NCBI RefSeq assembly: GCF_002224485.1
Contig: NZ_CP022463.1
Location: 3,750,808-3,814,807, forward strand
Source of the DNA: Sinomonas sp. R1AF57
Lineage (GTDB): Bacteria; Actinomycetota; Actinomycetes; Actinomycetales; Micrococcaceae
Reading direction: 5' to 3'
Length of the DNA: 64,000 bases
Notes under the pieces: generated by a model
What the model was told of the DNA's origin: nothing
Database searches by the model: none
Seen by the model: the letters and a program-made list of their open reading frames with translations, nothing else
Program-made: the position numbers and the translations under genes
Shown here: positions 17,838 through 26,393 of the stretch, in pieces
Position numbering within the stretch: position 1 is the stretch's first letter
Layout: each line of letters begins with the position of its first letter

Positions 17838-19628
17838 TCAAGCGGGAGGGTTCACCTCACGATGAGGCGGCGACGATCCGGCGCAGGACGTGCTCGGTGC
17901 TGAGCCACCCGCGCAGGGCCCCTGTCCGTCGGTGACGGGGAGCCCGCCGGTCTGCTCTGCAGCGAGAACGGCCTCGGCCGCGGATTCGAGGGGTTCGTCC
18001 TCGCCCAGGGCTCCCGAGCCCTGGGCGAGCGCGCCGACGGTGAGGAGGTCGGCGTCGTCGTCCTCAAGCCCCTCTGCCAGGACACCGGGGGTGATCACGC
18101 CCGTGAGCTTCCCCTGGCTGTCGACGACCGGTAGGGCCCTCCCACCGGCCTCGGCCAGGAACCTGCCGGCCTCGCGCGCAGAGAGGGTGTCGACGAGCGC
18201 CTGCGGCGGGGCGCCCATGGCCTCGGCGACCGTGTGCCCGCGCAGCCCGGCCCTTCCAGGGGCGGGGGCTGAGAGGTCGACGCCGCGGCGGAGCAGCTTG
18301 CGGGTGTAGATCGTGTCGCCGCTGGCCACTGCCGAGATGGCGGTGGCGACGAGGACCGCGAGCAGCAGCGGCAGGATCAGCGTGTACTCCCCGGTGAGCT
18401 CGAAGATCACCAGCCCTGCAGTGATCGCAGCCCTCGTCGAGCCGGCGAAGACCGCGCCCATACCCACCAGGGCAAACGCCCCGGCCTGTCCGGCCAGCGA
18501 GGGGAAGACGGCGCCCGCGGCCTCGCCGAAGGCGGCGCCGACGGTCGCGCCGATCACCAGCGAGGGGGCGAACACGCCACCCGAGCCGCCGATGCCGATG
18601 GTCAGGCTCGTGGCGAGGATCTTGGCCGCCGCCAGAAGCAGCAGGAAGCCGAACGCGTAGTGGCCGAGGACGCTGTTCTCCAAGACCGGGTACCCGACCC
18701 CGTACATCTGCGGGAGGACCAGGAGCAGGGCTCCCAGCAGCAGGCCTCCGACCGCGGGCCGGAGCCATTCCGGGCCGCGCCAGAGCCAGTCGCACACGTC
18801 CTCGACCGCGTACAGCACCTTCGAGAAGAGCACTCCGACCCCGCCCGCGACCAGGCCGAGGAGGGCGAACAGGAGCATCTCGGCAGGATTGGAGACGGTG
18901 AACGTCGGGAGCTGGAGGAAGGGGTAGTTGCCCAGGAGGGAGCGACCGACGACGGACGCGGCGATCGAGGACAGCATGACGGCGGCGAACGAGCGGGCCG
19001 CGAAGTCCCGCAGGATCAGCTCGAGGGCGAAGAAGACGCCCGCGATCGGGGCGTTGAACGTCGCCGCAATGCCGCCCGCGGCGCCACAGGCAACGAGCGT
19101 GCGCAGTTGGGCCTCCGAGGAGCCGGCCAGCGTTCCCAGCCGGGAGCCGAGGGCCGAGCCGATCTGCACGATCGGGCCCTCGCGGCCCACCGAGCCGCCG
19201 GAACCGATCGTCAGCGCAGACGCGAGGGCCTTGACCACTGCAACGCGGCCCTTGATGCGGCCGCCTTTGCGGGCGACGGCGTACATCACCTCCGGGACGC
19301 CGTGGCCCCTCGCCTCGCTGGCGAAGCGCTGCACGAGAGGCCCGTAGACGAGCCCGCCGACGGCAGGCGCGAGGACGACGAATGCCGGCCCCAGCCAGGG
19401 GACCCAGTGGTTTGCGGGGTTTCCCTGCGTCGCGGCGTAGTCCGCGGTGCCGGAGAAGAGCTGGGTTGCACCCACGATGAGCCAGCGGAACGCGACAGCG
19501 GCAAGGCCGGCCCCGACGCCCACGGCCAAGGACAGGAGCACGAGGTGCAGGGACCCCACTCCTAGGCGTTCCGCCATTGTTCGGCCAAGACGTCTGACCT
19601 TGGCGCCCCGGACGGCGGCAGATTGCAT
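17838..19628 (-). CDS. ClC chloride channel/antiporter with frameshifted CBS tail
   Basis: A 596-residue voltage-gated ClC protein. The anion-pathway motifs are GSGGSVGREGPIVQIG and GIGGSGGVFAPSLVIG, with two CBS domains from about residue 455. The last CBS domain is disrupted. As read, the end is G-Q-G-P-C-A-G-G-S and so on, which is unlike any CBS domain. Adding one base in the C4 run at 17919-17922 restores LRGWLSTEHVLRRIVAASS and a stop at 17857-17859. So either the gene carries a recent frameshift or the run is a sequencing error. It is divergent from a MarR gene. Confidence 0.88.
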   Translation of the reverse strand: MQSAAVRGAKVRRLGRTMAERLGVGSLHLVLLSLAVGVGAGLAAVAFRWLIVGATQLFSGTADYAATQGNPANHWVPWLGPAFVVLAPAVGGLVYGPLVQRFASEARGHGVPEVMYAVARKGGRIKGRVAVVKALASALTIGSGGSVGREGPIVQIGSALGSRLGTLAGSSEAQLRTLVACGAAGGIAATFNAPIAGVFFALELILRDFAARSFAAVMLSSIAASVVGRSLLGNYPFLQLPTFTVSNPAEMLLFALLGLVAGGVGVLFSKVLYAVEDVCDWLWRGPEWLRPAVGGLLLGALLLVLPQMYGVGYPVLENSVLGHYAFGFLLLLAAAKILATSLTIGIGGSGGVFAPSLVIGATVGAAFGEAAGAVFPSLAGQAGAFALVGMGAVFAGSTRAAITAGLVIFELTGEYTLILPLLLAVLVATAISAVASGDTIYTRKLLRRGVDLSAPAPGRAGLRGHTVAEAMGAPPQALVDTLSAREAGRFLAEAGGRALPVVDSQGKLTGVITPGVLAEGLEDDDADLLTVGALAQGSGALGEDEPLESAAEAVLAAEQTGGLPVTDGQGPCAGGSAPSTSCAGSSPPHREVNPPA

Positions 19629-19645
19629 CGCACTGCTCCCTTGAT

Positions 19646-19686
19646 TGCAGAATGAGAATATATGCAGAACAGCATTTGTTTGCAGA
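19646..19686. promoter_or_regulatory. Divergent ClC / marR control region with repeats
   Basis: TGCAGA occurs three times on the plus strand (19646, 19663, 19681), spaced 17 and 18 nt. The middle copy lies in an imperfect palindrome, ATGCAGAACAGCAT (19662-19675). On the minus strand TATATT (19662-19657) could be the -10 of the ClC gene. The MarR protein encoded at 19713 is the likely binder, but this is inference. Confidence 0.45.
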
Positions 19687-19712
19687 TGACACTATCAGGG
19701 AAGGACTGGCGC

Positions 19713-20201
19713 ATGGGAGCGGAGACAGCGCAACGGCCAAGCGAGGCCGGGCATGACGACGTGGAGGCGGTGCTTCGCGCTTCGCGGGCACTTCTGGGGA
19801 TCGTCGCGAGCTCGCTCTCGAACGCCCTCGAGTCGGTAAGCCTGCCGCAGTTCCGCGTCCTCGTGGTCCTGGCCAGCTGCGGACCGACACCGATCGGAGC
19901 CCTCGCCGGGAAGCTCGGGAGCGTCCCGTCGACCTTCAGTCGGTTCCTCGACCGTATGGAGGAGGCCGAGCTCGTGGAGCGGCAGCCAAGCCCCGACAGC
20001 CGTCGAGAGGTCCTCGTCGCTCTCAGGCCGAAGGGGGCCGCGATCGTGCAGGAGGCCACCGAGCGCCGCAGGGCCGCCATCGCCGAGATCCTCCAGCGCG
20101 CCGGCGCCGGGGAGCTCGCAATCATCGTCGAGGGCTTGGGTGCCTTCTCCGTCGCAGCCGGCGAACCGGCACCGGAGACGCTCATCGTCCTCGGCCTCTA
20201 A
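19713..20201 (+). CDS. MarR-family regulator
   Basis: A 162-residue MarR-type winged-helix regulator: IGALAGKLGSVPSTFSRFLDRMEEAELVERQPSPDSRREV spans recognition helix and wing. The ATG at 19713 is preferred over an in-frame ATG at 19662, because AGGGAAGGA lies correctly before 19713 and the longer form would translate through the repeat region. It heads a cluster with a ZIP transporter and a permease 15 and 61 nt apart in series, and probably controls them and the divergent ClC gene. Confidence 0.85.
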   Translation: MGAETAQRPSEAGHDDVEAVLRASRALLGIVASSLSNALESVSLPQFRVLVVLASCGPTPIGALAGKLGSVPSTFSRFLDRMEEAELVERQPSPDSRREVLVALRPKGAAIVQEATERRRAAIAEILQRAGAGELAIIVEGLGAFSVAAGEPAPETLIVLGL

Positions 20202-20215
20202 AAGGGGGAGGCACC

Positions 20216-20971
20216 ATGCCGATGTGGCTGCAGGCACTTCTCTGGGGCACGCTAGCGGGGGCGGCGCTCCTGCTGGGCTCCGGGCTGTCGTGGAAGTGGA
20301 ACATCCCGCCCAAGGTCGTCTCCTCGGTCATGTCGTTCGGGGCCGGTGTGCTGATCTCGGCCCTCGCCTTCGATCTCGTCGAGGAGGCCCAGCAGGGCGG
20401 CGGGCTCTGGCCCACCATCGCGGGGTTCCTGGCCGGTGCCCTCGTCTACGTCGGGGCCAATGCGCTTCTGGCCCGCTCCGGTGCCAAGCACCGCAAGCGT
20501 TCGAACGGCAAGCAGCCCTCAGAGCAGGAGAAGCCGGGCAGTGGCACGGCCATCGCCATCGGCGCGCTTCTGGACGGCATCCCCGAGTCCGTCGTCCTTG
20601 GCCTGGGACTGATCACCGGCGGTGCGGTCAGCCCCGCCATGCTCGCCGCGGTGTTCATCTCCAACGTCCCCGAGGGCCTCTCGAGCACAGCGGGCATGAA
20701 GCGCGCTGGCCGCAGCCCCGGCTATGTCTTCGGGGTGTGGGGAGGGATCGCCCTCATCTCCGGGATCGCGGCCCTGATCGGCTATGCCGCCATGCAGAGC
20801 GCCCCGGCAGAACTGGTCGCCTTCATCACCGCCACCGCGGCCGGGGCCATCCTGGCGATGCTCGCCGACACGATGATCCCCGAGGCCTTCGAAGAGCACC
20901 ACATTCTGACCGGCCTCATTGCCGCCGTCGGCTTCCTGACGGCCTTCGCCGTCAGCCAGGCATCCGGCTGA
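20216..20971 (+). CDS. ZIP-family metal transporter
   Basis: A 251-residue, eight-helix ZIP protein for divalent metal (zinc or iron) transport across the membrane. The helix IV and V metal-site motifs appear as ALLDGIPESVVLGLG and FISNVPEGLSSTAG. The usual His of H-N-x-P-E-G is replaced by Asp or Ser, a common variant in actinobacterial members. A cytosolic loop (about residues 85-105, KHRKRSNGKQ) is basic rather than His-rich. It starts 15 nt after the MarR stop, so it is likely in the same operon. Confidence 0.87.
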   Translation: MPMWLQALLWGTLAGAALLLGSGLSWKWNIPPKVVSSVMSFGAGVLISALAFDLVEEAQQGGGLWPTIAGFLAGALVYVGANALLARSGAKHRKRSNGKQPSEQEKPGSGTAIAIGALLDGIPESVVLGLGLITGGAVSPAMLAAVFISNVPEGLSSTAGMKRAGRSPGYVFGVWGGIALISGIAALIGYAAMQSAPAELVAFITATAAGAILAMLADTMIPEAFEEHHILTGLIAAVGFLTAFAVSQASG

Positions 20972-21016
20972 GGAGAGCGGCACGCCGGACCCCGGCAAGG
21001 AAAGAAGGAAGAGCCC

Positions 21017-22216
21017 ATGCAGATCCTCGATTACCTCGTGAAGGCACTGGCGGCATCCGGCGCCATGGCCTGGCAGATCCTCTGGCCGCTCGTGCTCGGG
21101 TTCACGCTCTCGGGCATCATCCAGGCGGTGGTCCGGAAGGAGCGCATCACCAGGCTCCTTTCCGGTGACTCCCCCAAGGCCCTGGCCGCAGCGAGCGGCC
21201 TCGGCGCCGCCTCGTCGTCGTGCTCCTACGCGGCGGTCGCGCTGGCCCGGTCTCTCTTCCGCAAGGGGGCGAGCATGGCCTCGGCGATGGCCTTCGAGAT
21301 CGCCTCCACGAACCTCGTCCTGGAGCTCGGCATCATCCTTGCGCTGCTGATGGGCTGGCGGTTCACCCTCGCCGAATTCATCGGAGGCCCCATCATGATC
21401 GTGCTGGTCGCCCTGTTCTTCCGGCTCTGGATGCGCGGGAAGATCGTCGACGCCGCCCGCGAGCAGGCCGAGAAGGGCATCGCCGGGTCCATGGAGGGAC
21501 ATGCGGCCATGGACATGTCCGTCCACGGGGAGGGCGGCTTCTGGCAGAGGCTCATGTCGCGGAAGGGACTGGACGCCGTCGCCAACTACTTCGTCATGGA
21601 CTGGGCAGCGGTGTGGAAGGACATAGTGGTCGGCGTGCTCATCGCCGGGGCCTTCGCGACCTGGGTGCCGAAGGAATGGCTGCGCGCCTTCTTCTTCGAG
21701 GGAAACCCCGTGCTCGCCGCCGTGTGGGGCCCCATCGTCGGGCCCCTCATCGCCGTCGTCAGCTTCGTGTGCTCGGTCGGCAACGTCCCGCTCGCCGCGG
21801 TCCTGTGGAACGGCGGGATCAGCTTCGGCGGAGTGGCCAGCTTCATCTTCGCCGACCTCATCGTCATCCCGGTGATCCTCATCTACCGCAAGTACTACGG
21901 GACCAGGGCCGCCCTGAGGATCACGGGCACCTTCTACCTCGCCATGGTCCTGGCCGGGTACGCGGTGGAGCTCCTGTTCGCCGTCACCGGCCTGACCCCC
22001 CACGGCCGCAGCGCCACGGTGCTCGAGGCCGGGGTCTCGTGGAACTACACCACCTGGCTGAACATCGCCTTCCTGGCCCTCGCGGCGTTCCTGCTGGTCC
22101 GGTTCTTCAGGAACGGCGGAGTCGAGATGCTCAAGATGATGGGCGGCAGCCCCGACGAGCAGGACCACGCGCACCACGACGCCGGGCCGAACCGGGATCA
22201 CCCTCACCACCACTGA
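21017..22216 (+). CDS. Permease, DUF318/YraQ-ArsP family, His-rich tail
   Basis: A 399-residue membrane permease of the DUF318 (YraQ/ArsP-related) family. The first half has ASSSCSYAAVALARSLFRKGAS; the second has the family hallmark CSVGNVPLAAVLWNGGISFGG. The C-terminus ends in a His/Asp cluster (HAHHDAGPNRDHPHHH) likely to bind metal. ArsP members export organoarsenicals, and others are linked to copper or zinc. Its place between a ZIP transporter and a MarR regulator favours metal or metalloid efflux. Confidence 0.82.
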   Translation: MQILDYLVKALAASGAMAWQILWPLVLGFTLSGIIQAVVRKERITRLLSGDSPKALAAASGLGAASSSCSYAAVALARSLFRKGASMASAMAFEIASTNLVLELGIILALLMGWRFTLAEFIGGPIMIVLVALFFRLWMRGKIVDAAREQAEKGIAGSMEGHAAMDMSVHGEGGFWQRLMSRKGLDAVANYFVMDWAAVWKDIVVGVLIAGAFATWVPKEWLRAFFFEGNPVLAAVWGPIVGPLIAVVSFVCSVGNVPLAAVLWNGGISFGGVASFIFADLIVIPVILIYRKYYGTRAALRITGTFYLAMVLAGYAVELLFAVTGLTPHGRSATVLEAGVSWNYTTWLNIAFLALAAFLLVRFFRNGGVEMLKMMGGSPDEQDHAHHDAGPNRDHPHHH

Positions 22217-22230
22217 GATGGGTTGGAACG

Positions 22231-23409
22231 ATGAAAGCGCTCGTTGTCGGGGCCGGCATCGCCGGGCTGGTCACTGCCCGGCAGCTCGGCCTGGCCGGCT
22301 GGCAGGTGGAACTCCTCGAGAGGTCTGCGGGACCCCGCCTGGACGGGTACATGATGGACTTCTTCGGGCCCGGGGTCGATGCCTCAGTGAGAATCGGCCT
22401 CTACCCGCGGCTCAAGGCCACCGCGTACCGCGTGGAAGCGGCGCAGTACGTGGACGCCGAGGGCCGGGTCAGCGCGAGCCTGGACTATGACCGGTTCGCC
22501 CGTCTGGCCGGAGGCAAGGTGCTCAGCCTGCTGCGCCCGGACATGGAGAAGGCGGCGCTCGCAGCACTCGAAGACGTCCCCGCCGGCCGCATCCGCGTGC
22601 GGTACGGCGTCGGGGTGTCCGGTGCCACGGCTGACGACGGCGCAGTGCGGGTCTCCTTCGACGGGGCGGAGGCCGCGGAGTCCGCCGGTGACGTCCTCAT
22701 CGGCGCAGACGGCATCCATTCGAGCGTCAGGAGTCACGTGTTCGGCCCGGAGGAGCAGTACCTGCGCCCCCTCGGGATGCGAGCCGCCGCCTTCATCGTG
22801 GCCGACCCTGAGCTCAACGGCCGTTTCCGCAACCGCTTCACCCTCAGCGACACGATCGACCGGACGGCCGCCCTCTACAGCCTCAGGTCTGACGAGGTGG
22901 CGGCCCTCATGGTCTACCGCGACAACGGGCCCCTCACCTCGGGAGAGACGCGCCGGGACCGGCTGCGGCGGGAGTTCGCCGGCCTGGGCGACGCGGTCGA
23001 CCGCCTCCTCAAGCTGTGCCCCGAGGATCCCTACGACGACGTCGTGGCCCAGATCGTGATGCCGCGCTGGCACACGGGCGGTGCGGTCCTGGTGGGCGAT
23101 GCCTGCGGGGCCGTCTCCCTCCTGGCGGGCCAGGGCGGCTCCCTGGCGATCGCCGGGGCGGCCCTTCTGGGCGATCTCCTCGGCCCTGCCAATTCCCGCG
23201 CGGAGGCTGAGGACGCCCTCGCCGAGTTCGAGCGGCGGTGGAGGCCCACTGTCGAAACGGCCCAGACGTCCGGGAGGCGGGCGGCGTCGACGTTCCTCCC
23301 GGCGAACAGGGCCCAGCGCCTCCTGCGCCGGTGGGTTATCCGCGCCACCCGGCTGCCCGGCGTCGACCGTCTGGTGGCGCGCCAGATTCTGCGCACGATC
23401 GCGACGTAG
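22231..23409 (+). CDS. FAD-dependent monooxygenase-like oxidoreductase
   Basis: A 392-residue flavoprotein of the UbiH/PHBH fold. FAD motifs are VVGAGIAGLVTARQLGLAG at the start, DVLIGADGIHSSVRSHVFG in the middle and VLVGDACGAVSLLAGQGGSLAIAG near residue 285. This layout matches group A aromatic hydroxylases and drug-inactivating relatives. It begins 14 nt after the permease stop, so it is probably the last gene of the MarR-led operon. The substrate cannot be deduced. Confidence 0.85.
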   Translation: MKALVVGAGIAGLVTARQLGLAGWQVELLERSAGPRLDGYMMDFFGPGVDASVRIGLYPRLKATAYRVEAAQYVDAEGRVSASLDYDRFARLAGGKVLSLLRPDMEKAALAALEDVPAGRIRVRYGVGVSGATADDGAVRVSFDGAEAAESAGDVLIGADGIHSSVRSHVFGPEEQYLRPLGMRAAAFIVADPELNGRFRNRFTLSDTIDRTAALYSLRSDEVAALMVYRDNGPLTSGETRRDRLRREFAGLGDAVDRLLKLCPEDPYDDVVAQIVMPRWHTGGAVLVGDACGAVSLLAGQGGSLAIAGAALLGDLLGPANSRAEAEDALAEFERRWRPTVETAQTSGRRAASTFLPANRAQRLLRRWVIRATRLPGVDRLVARQILRTIAT

Positions 23410-23447
23410 GCGCGCCTACCGCATGCCCAGGACACGCGCGTCCGTCG

Positions 23448-24551
23448 TCAGCGGTCCGAGTCGGCGAGGGCCACCGCCGTGATCTCCTCCGCGATGCGCC
23501 TGCCGAGTGCCTCGGTGGTCCCCTGGCCTCCGAGGTCAGGGGTCAGCACGTCGGGGCCGCCGTGGGCCAGGACGTCCTCGAAGCCCCGCTGCACCGCGGC
23601 GGCTGCCGCGCCCTCACCGAGGTGGTCGAGCATCATGGCGGCGCTCCAGATCTGCCCGACTGGGTTCGCGATCCCCTTGCCGGCGATGTCCGGTGCGGAG
23701 CCGTGGACCGGTTCGAAGAGGCTCGGGAACTTCCGTTCGGGATTGATGTTCCCGCTGGGGGCCACGCCGATCGTTCCCGTGCACGCGGGGCCGAGGTCCG
23801 AAAGGATGTCGCCGAAGAGGTTGCTGGCCACGACCACGTCGAACCAGTCGGGGTGCATGACGAAGTTCGCCGCGAGGATGTCGATGTGGAACTTGTCCAC
23901 CCTCACCTCGGGGAAGCCGGCGGCCATCTCCTCGACCCTCTCGTCCCAGTAGGGCATGGAGATCGAGATGCCGTTGCTCTTCGTCGCGGAGGTGAGGTGC
24001 TTCTTGGGCCGGGTCTGGGCCAGATCGAACGCGTACCTGAGGATGCGGTCCACGCCGGTCCTGGTCATCACGGTCTCCTGGAGGACCGTCTCGCGGTCGG
24101 TGCCCTCGAACATCCTCCCGCCGACGCTCGAGTACTCCCCCTCGGTGTTCTCGCGGACCACATAGAAGTCGACGTCGCCCGGCGCCCGGTTCGCGAGGGG
24201 ACTCTTCACGCCCGCCAGCAGCTTCACGGGCCGCAGGTTCACATACTGGTCGAAGTGGCGGCGGAACTGGAGGAGGCTGTCCCAGAGCGAGACATGGTCC
24301 GGCACGACGTCCGGCCAGCCGACGGCGCCGAAGAAGATCGCGTCGAAGCCGCGCAGCTCCTCGAACCAGGTGTCCGGGAGCATCTTGCCGTGCTGCACGT
24401 AGTAGTCGGCACTCGCGAAGTCGTATTCGGTGGTCTCGAGGCGGAAGTCGAAGGCCTCGGCGGCCGCCCCGAGCGCCCGCAGGCCCTCCGGGACGACTTC
24501 CTTGCCGATGCCGTCTCCGGCGATGACAGCGATGCGGTGGGTTCTGGTCAT
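23448..24551 (-). CDS. Tartrate dehydrogenase / beta-decarboxylating dehydrogenase
   Basis: A 367-residue member of the isocitrate/isopropylmalate/tartrate dehydrogenase family. It starts RIAVIAGDGIGKEVVPEGL; the substrate loop is RENTEGEYSSVGGR, the metal/cofactor region is SNLFGDILSDLG and a further motif is EPVHGSAPDIAGKGIANP. The overall match is to the TtuC-type tartrate/D-malate dehydrogenases, which act on (R)-malate or tartrate with NAD and a divalent metal. LeuB is usually shorter in the loop region, so leucine biosynthesis is less likely. Confidence 0.85.
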   Translation of the reverse strand: MTRTHRIAVIAGDGIGKEVVPEGLRALGAAAEAFDFRLETTEYDFASADYYVQHGKMLPDTWFEELRGFDAIFFGAVGWPDVVPDHVSLWDSLLQFRRHFDQYVNLRPVKLLAGVKSPLANRAPGDVDFYVVRENTEGEYSSVGGRMFEGTDRETVLQETVMTRTGVDRILRYAFDLAQTRPKKHLTSATKSNGISISMPYWDERVEEMAAGFPEVRVDKFHIDILAANFVMHPDWFDVVVASNLFGDILSDLGPACTGTIGVAPSGNINPERKFPSLFEPVHGSAPDIAGKGIANPVGQIWSAAMMLDHLGEGAAAAAVQRGFEDVLAHGGPDVLTPDLGGQGTTEALGRRIAEEITAVALADSDR

Positions 24552-24598
24552 GGTGGAGATCCTTCTCGCCCGCGCGCGGCCTGTCCACTCGGTGCGCC

Positions 24599-26341
24599 TC
24601 ACCCGAACGTGAACGAGTAGAGTTCGACGCCGGCGCTCGCCTCGACCTCGAGGGTCCCCTCGCGCTGGGCCTCCCCGTCGAGGAGGACGTAGGAGCGGGG
24701 CGTGCCGCCGACGTCGAGCGTGCGCTCGCCGTCCGGCCCGCGGACCGTGAGCGTCCCGGTCCCGCCGACCACGGCCTGGACCTGGCGAGCGTGGAAGCTC
24801 AGTCGGACGCCTGAGTGGACCGGAGCGGAAGGCGAGGCGGGAGCGCCGGGCGAGGCCGCGGCGTCGTGCGCGTCCTCTGGCTCCCGTGCGACGATCCGCT
24901 GGGACTCGAGCTGCCAGTTGCCCGAGAGTGCGAACGAATCCGCGCGCTGCTGCGCCGGGTACGTGAACGTGCCGGGGCCGGAGCGGTAGGGCTCCGGCCC
25001 GGAGTAGTTGCCCTCCTTGGCGACGCCGAGGAACGTCTCCGGCGTGGTGCTGCCGGCCTGCGGCGCGGCGGCGGTCCCGTCCTCGACCGGCGCGGGGAGT
25101 GCGACGCCGGGTCTGGCCTGGGCGAGGAGCTCGCGCACGAGCGGCTCGGTGTCCGCGTACCCGCCCTCTCCCTGCTGGATGTGCCTGACGGTCCCGTTCG
25201 CGTCGATGAGGTACTGTGCGGGCCAGAACCGGTTCCGGTACGCCGTCCACGTCGCGTAGGAGTTGTCCATGGCGACGGGGTACGTGATGCCGTGCTGGCG
25301 GATGCCGTCTTCGACGTTGCGCTGCTCGCGCTCGAACGCGTACTCGGGCGTGTGGATGCCGACCACCGTCAGGCCAGCGTCGCGGTACGCCTCCTGCAGG
25401 CGGACGATGTGCGGCAGGGACCGCTGGCAGTTGATGCACGAGTAGGCCCAGAAGTCGATGAGCACGACCCGGCCGCGGAGGCCCTCGAGGGTGAGCGGGG
25501 TGGAGTTGGGCCACGCGGTGAGGCCGCGCAGCTCGGGGGCGGGCCCGCAGTCCTGGAGCGCGGTCGAGCCCTGGGTGCAGGCGCCGAGGCCGCGGTTCTC
25601 GTCGGTGACGAGGCCCCCGAGGTCCAACGGCGTGCCTGCGGAGGGGCGGAGGCTGTCCTGCAGCGATGCCGTGTAGTCGGGGATGAGTCGCTGCAGCGCC
25701 GCCGGGACGTCGAGGATGAGGCCTGCGGCGAGGGCGAGCATCAGCGCGCCGGCGGTGATGCGGATGCCGCGCTGGCGCCTGCGGAAGGACTTCAGCCGTT
25801 CGGCGAGGCGGCGGCCGGCGAGGGCGAAGACGAGCAGCGGCACCGAGACGCCGACGGCGAACGCGAGCGTGAGCGCGGCCGTCTCCGGCCCGATGCGGCC
25901 GGTGGCGCCCGAGACGGTGATCGCGGCGAGCACCGGCCCCGCACACGGCACGAACACGGCGCCGAGCGCCAGGCCGAGGCCGAATCCGCCGCGCCGCGCG
26001 TCGACCTGGCGCTGCGGGATCCACGAGAAGGGCTTCTCGAGCCACTCCTCGACCCGCGGGACCATGAGCCCGACTCCTACCGCGGCCAGGATCACGATTC
26101 CGGCCCAGCGCAGCACGTCCTGCGGGAGCCCGAGCGCCGAGAGCGCGAGCGAGCCGAGCAGCGTCACGACGCTGAAGCTCAGCACGAGCCCCGCGATCAC
26201 CTGGTACGGCCGCCACCGCGACGCCTGCCGCGCGCTGTCGAGGCCGCCGGAGAAGAAGATCACCGGGAGGACTGGCAGGATGCACGGCGAGATGCCGGTG
26301 ATGAGCCCGCCGAGGAAGCCGATCAGGATGTTCTCGCCCAT
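24599..26341 (-). CDS. dipZ: DipZ: CcdA-type membrane domain fused to thioredoxin
   Basis: A 580-residue fusion. Residues 1-220 are a CcdA-like six-helix electron carrier with the conserved Cys pair at C20 (ISPC) and C133 (VPCAG). A redoxin domain follows from about residue 275, with active site S-C302-I-N-C305. A C-terminal beta-rich domain runs from about 430. It passes reducing equivalents from the cytosol to extracytoplasmic thiols. In M. tuberculosis dipZ lies between mpt83 and mpt70 and belongs to the SigK regulon. Here a SigK-like promoter stands so close to the ATG that the mRNA may be leaderless. Confidence 0.93.
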   Translation of the reverse strand: MGENILIGFLGGLITGISPCILPVLPVIFFSGGLDSARQASRWRPYQVIAGLVLSFSVVTLLGSLALSALGLPQDVLRWAGIVILAAVGVGLMVPRVEEWLEKPFSWIPQRQVDARRGGFGLGLALGAVFVPCAGPVLAAITVSGATGRIGPETAALTLAFAVGVSVPLLVFALAGRRLAERLKSFRRRQRGIRITAGALMLALAAGLILDVPAALQRLIPDYTASLQDSLRPSAGTPLDLGGLVTDENRGLGACTQGSTALQDCGPAPELRGLTAWPNSTPLTLEGLRGRVVLIDFWAYSCINCQRSLPHIVRLQEAYRDAGLTVVGIHTPEYAFEREQRNVEDGIRQHGITYPVAMDNSYATWTAYRNRFWPAQYLIDANGTVRHIQQGEGGYADTEPLVRELLAQARPGVALPAPVEDGTAAAPQAGSTTPETFLGVAKEGNYSGPEPYRSGPGTFTYPAQQRADSFALSGNWQLESQRIVAREPEDAHDAAASPGAPASPSAPVHSGVRLSFHARQVQAVVGGTGTLTVRGPDGERTLDVGGTPRSYVLLDGEAQREGTLEVEASAGVELYSFTFG

Positions 26342-26347
26342 GGCTCC

Positions 26348-26377
26348 AGTTCGGCGCGGTGTGGGCGGGCGGATTGG
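26348..26377 (-). promoter_or_regulatory. SigK-like promoter of dipZ
   Basis: On the minus strand: -35 CCAATCC (26377-26371), a 17-nt spacer, -10 CGAACT (26353-26348). The same -35 and CGAA start of the -10 occur before the fasciclin and DUF4383 genes in this window. The -10 ends 6 nt before the dipZ ATG, so transcription should start at or next to the start codon. Confidence 0.6.
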
Positions 26378-26393
26378 GGGCGCTGGCTCGGCG

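Noticed and set aside
18891-18897. A reverse CCAATCC-like match (GGATTGG) inside the ClC gene
   Set aside because: It lies within coding sequence, and no gene start is positioned downstream on that strand.
23448-24551. Annotation as LeuB (isopropylmalate dehydrogenase)
   Set aside because: Motifs around the substrate loop fit tartrate/D-malate dehydrogenases better, and no leucine genes are nearby.
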